Origin: DASXTS01 sp036505275
Lineage (GTDB): Bacteria > Actinomycetota > Actinomycetes > Mycobacteriales > Pseudonocardiaceae
Assembly (NCBI GenBank): GCA_036505275.1
Contig: DASXTS010000292.1
Coordinates: 1-15,498 of the forward strand
Reading direction: 5' to 3'
Length of the DNA: 15,498 nucleotides
A program made the position numbers and the translations under genes. Numbering within the stretch: position 1 is the stretch's first letter; every line of letters starts with the position of its first letter. The notes under the pieces were generated by a model, which saw nothing but the letters and a program-made list of their open reading frames with translations, was not told where the DNA came from and searched no databases. Of this stretch, positions 14,372 to 15,498 are shown piece by piece.

Positions 14372-15358
14372 CTACTTTGTACGCACGACCCCAAAATGCG
14401 CGCGCACCTGGCGGCGCCACACCTCGTAGGCGGGCACATCGCCGTCCGCGGAAGCATTGGATCCGACGTCGGCGAGCACGTCGGCGTCGGATACGGACAG
14501 CCCGGTGAGGATGCCGACGGCGCTATCCGTATGCGGCGGCACGAAACCGGCGTGCACCCGGGCCTTGGTGGCGAACACCGAGCCCTGAGCGAGCTCGGCG
14601 GAGTAGGCGCCGGCCCCTTCGCGCAACGCGGCGTACCCGAGGGCATCGCAACCGCCGGCGAACGTCGCGGCAAGGCCGACGCCGCTCCACAGGTCGGCCC
14701 TGCGGTGCTCGGCGAACCGGCCGACCGCGGCCGCAACGGCCAGCGGCTGGCCGCCGTGGATGAACCACAGCGCCCGGCCGATGCCCTGGTCGACGGCCCG
14801 CGGGAAGTAGTCCGGCGCGCCATCCCACGGGTACGGCTCGGGCACCTGCTTGGCGTCCACCCACCGCGCGGTGTGGAAGTAGGCCAGGTCGAAGCCGTAC
14901 CCGTCCACCGCGAGCCAGCTCATGGTCGGGTAGTACGGCGAGCCGCTGAGGTCGGGCATCACCTTGCGCCACAGCGGTCGCGGCAGCCGGGCCATGGCGA
15001 ACCCGATGCCGATGTAGGTGAGGAAGATGTGCGGCCGTCCCGGGCCGAGCAGCAGCTCGCGAGTTCGAGTGCCGCGGCCACCCGGGCTCATCGCGTCCAG
15101 CACCGTGAACGCCATCGTCACGCCCTCGTAGGCGAAGCCTCGGTGCTCTGGTGCGACCAGCTCCAGCCGCCGCTGCACCTCCCACTGGGACCGGGCGTCG
15201 ATGCCCCACTCGAAGCCGCACACCACTGCCTGCGGGATGGCCTCCAGCCGCCGGGTGGCCTCGGTGGGGGTCACCGGGAAACCACGCCGCTCGAAGGTCA
15301 CCTCGGCCAGCGACGGCGTGAGCAGCAGCCGGCGCAACGAGCCCAACGTGGTCGGCAA
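14372..15358 (-). CDS. DUF1702 enediyne protein, paralogue of the neighbouring UnbL-type gene (E2-like)
   Basis: 328 residues from a TTG at 15358, which has a perfect AGGAGG (15370-15365) six bases upstream. The frame extends to a GTG at 15403, but that codon lies inside a strong hairpin and has no Shine-Dalgarno. With the TTG start the first 80 residues align with the neighbouring paralogue without a gap (both RGFAYEG at 73-79). Shared blocks: IGIGFAMARLPR (116-127), VDGYGFDLAYFH (151-162), VDQGIGRALWFI (189-200), VGRFAEHRRADLWSGVGLAA (212-231), AQGSVF (257-262) and VPAYEVWR (308-315). There is no signal peptide or recognised cofactor site. It is the first gene of the main operon, behind the SARP-type promoter. 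Two tandem DUF1702 genes ahead of UnbV are, as I recall, the common enediyne order. Function is unknown. Confidence 0.85.
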   Translation of the reverse strand: MPTTLGSLRRLLLTPSLAEVTFERRGFPVTPTEATRRLEAIPQAVVCGFEWGIDARSQWEVQRRLELVAPEHRGFAYEGVTMAFTVLDAMSPGGRGTRTRELLLGPGRPHIFLTYIGIGFAMARLPRPLWRKVMPDLSGSPYYPTMSWLAVDGYGFDLAYFHTARWVDAKQVPEPYPWDGAPDYFPRAVDQGIGRALWFIHGGQPLAVAAAVGRFAEHRRADLWSGVGLAATFAGGCDALGYAALREGAGAYSAELAQGSVFATKARVHAGFVPPHTDSAVGILTGLSVSDADVLADVGSNASADGDVPAYEVWRRQVRAHFGVVRTK

Positions 15359-15395
15359 GGCGATCCTCCTGGCGGCAGTGGCGGCGCACACGACG

Positions 15396-15426
15396 GCGCG
15401 CACCGAATGTCACATCCGGTGCGCGC
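15396..15426 (-). repeat. 31-base dyad / leader hairpin upstream of the main enediyne operon
   Basis: Two 15-base arms (15396-15410 and 15412-15426) flank a single central base. Fourteen of fifteen pairs are Watson-Crick. The one DNA mismatch (A15406 against C15416) becomes a G-U pair in minus-strand RNA, so the sense transcript could pair along nearly its whole length around a tight loop. It lies between the predicted -10 (15436-15441) and the E2 Shine-Dalgarno, a few bases after the likely transcription start. No U-run follows. It may be a 5' stabilising hairpin, an attenuator or a repressor operator. Confidence 0.7.
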
Positions 15427-15435
15427 GCCGCGCAT

Positions 15436-15489
15436 CTCTTAGGGTGCGCTGCTTTACGCCGCCTTGAGCGCCGGTTGACTCCAGGTGGA
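15436..15489 (-). promoter_or_regulatory. SARP-type promoter candidate for the main operon (E2 onwards)
   Basis: Read on the minus strand, four heptamer-like units start 11 bp apart: TCCACCT (15489-15483), TCAACCG (15478-15472), TCAAGGC (15467-15461) and TAAAGCA (15456-15450). Exactly 8 bases (GCGCACCC) then separate the last from TAAGAG (15441-15436), a -10-like hexamer. The period and the 8-base gap match known SARP promoters and match the array at 776-849. The sequences are more degenerate than in that array, so the geometry carries most of the weight. Further repeats may lie beyond the window edge. Confidence 0.5.
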
Positions 15490-15498
15490 CCGGGCGGC

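Noticed and set aside
15359..15403. GTG start at 15403 for the first DUF1702 gene
   Set aside because: It lies inside the leader hairpin, lacks a ribosome site, and would break the gapless alignment with the paralogue; the TTG at 15358 follows AGGAGG by six bases.
1..15498. tRNA, rRNA, insertion sequences, integrase or attachment sites
   Set aside because: No cloverleaf-like sequence, transposase motif, terminal inverted repeats or target duplications were seen on either strand.

Overview
The window is the core of an enediyne polyketide biosynthetic gene cluster from a high-GC actinomycete. The evidence for the host is the GC-rich third codon positions, GTG and TTG starts, four-base stop/start overlaps and Streptomyces-like promoter elements. 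I cannot name the genus. The whole 'minimal enediyne cassette' is present on the minus strand. It consists of two DUF1702/UnbL-type genes (E2- and E3-like), UnbV (E4), UnbU (E5), the iterative enediyne polyketide synthase PKSE (E) and its hot-dog thioesterase (E10). A flavin reductase (E6-like) and a cytochrome P450 follow in the same transcription unit.

Layout from the right edge, which is the upstream end of the main operon. A SARP-type promoter candidate (15436-15489) and a strong leader hairpin (15396-15426) precede E2 (14372-15358). A 203-bp gap follows, then E3 (13194-14168), E4 (11220-13190), E5 (10138-11214), PKSE (4250-10141), E10 (3776-4246), E6 (3243-3779) and P450 (1876-3246). From E3 to P450 every junction is an ATGA overlap or a gap of only a few bases, so these seven genes are probably one translationally coupled operon. 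A plus-strand AraC-type regulator (1026-1793) converges on the P450 end. To the left of a 367-bp divergent region lies a second minus-strand operon: a DUF5987-like protein (89-658) and a GMC-type flavin oxidoreductase that resembles E9 and is cut by the window edge (1-92).

How the genes work together: PKSE builds a linear polyene on its own ACP, which its own C-terminal phosphopantetheinyl transferase is expected to activate. E10 releases the chain. E2 to E5 and E9 are enediyne-conserved proteins of largely unproven chemistry, thought to act in converting the polyene to the enediyne core. E6 would supply reduced flavin to a partner monooxygenase, and the P450 would oxidise the core or a side group.

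The most interesting non-coding signal is regulatory. Both minus-strand operons are preceded by heptamer-like repeats at an exact 11-bp period, and in both an AAGAG-containing -10-like element starts 8 bp after the last repeat. This is the arrangement expected of a SARP activator, yet no SARP gene lies in the window. The leader of the main operon also contains a 31-base dyad whose only mismatch becomes a G-U pair in the sense RNA.
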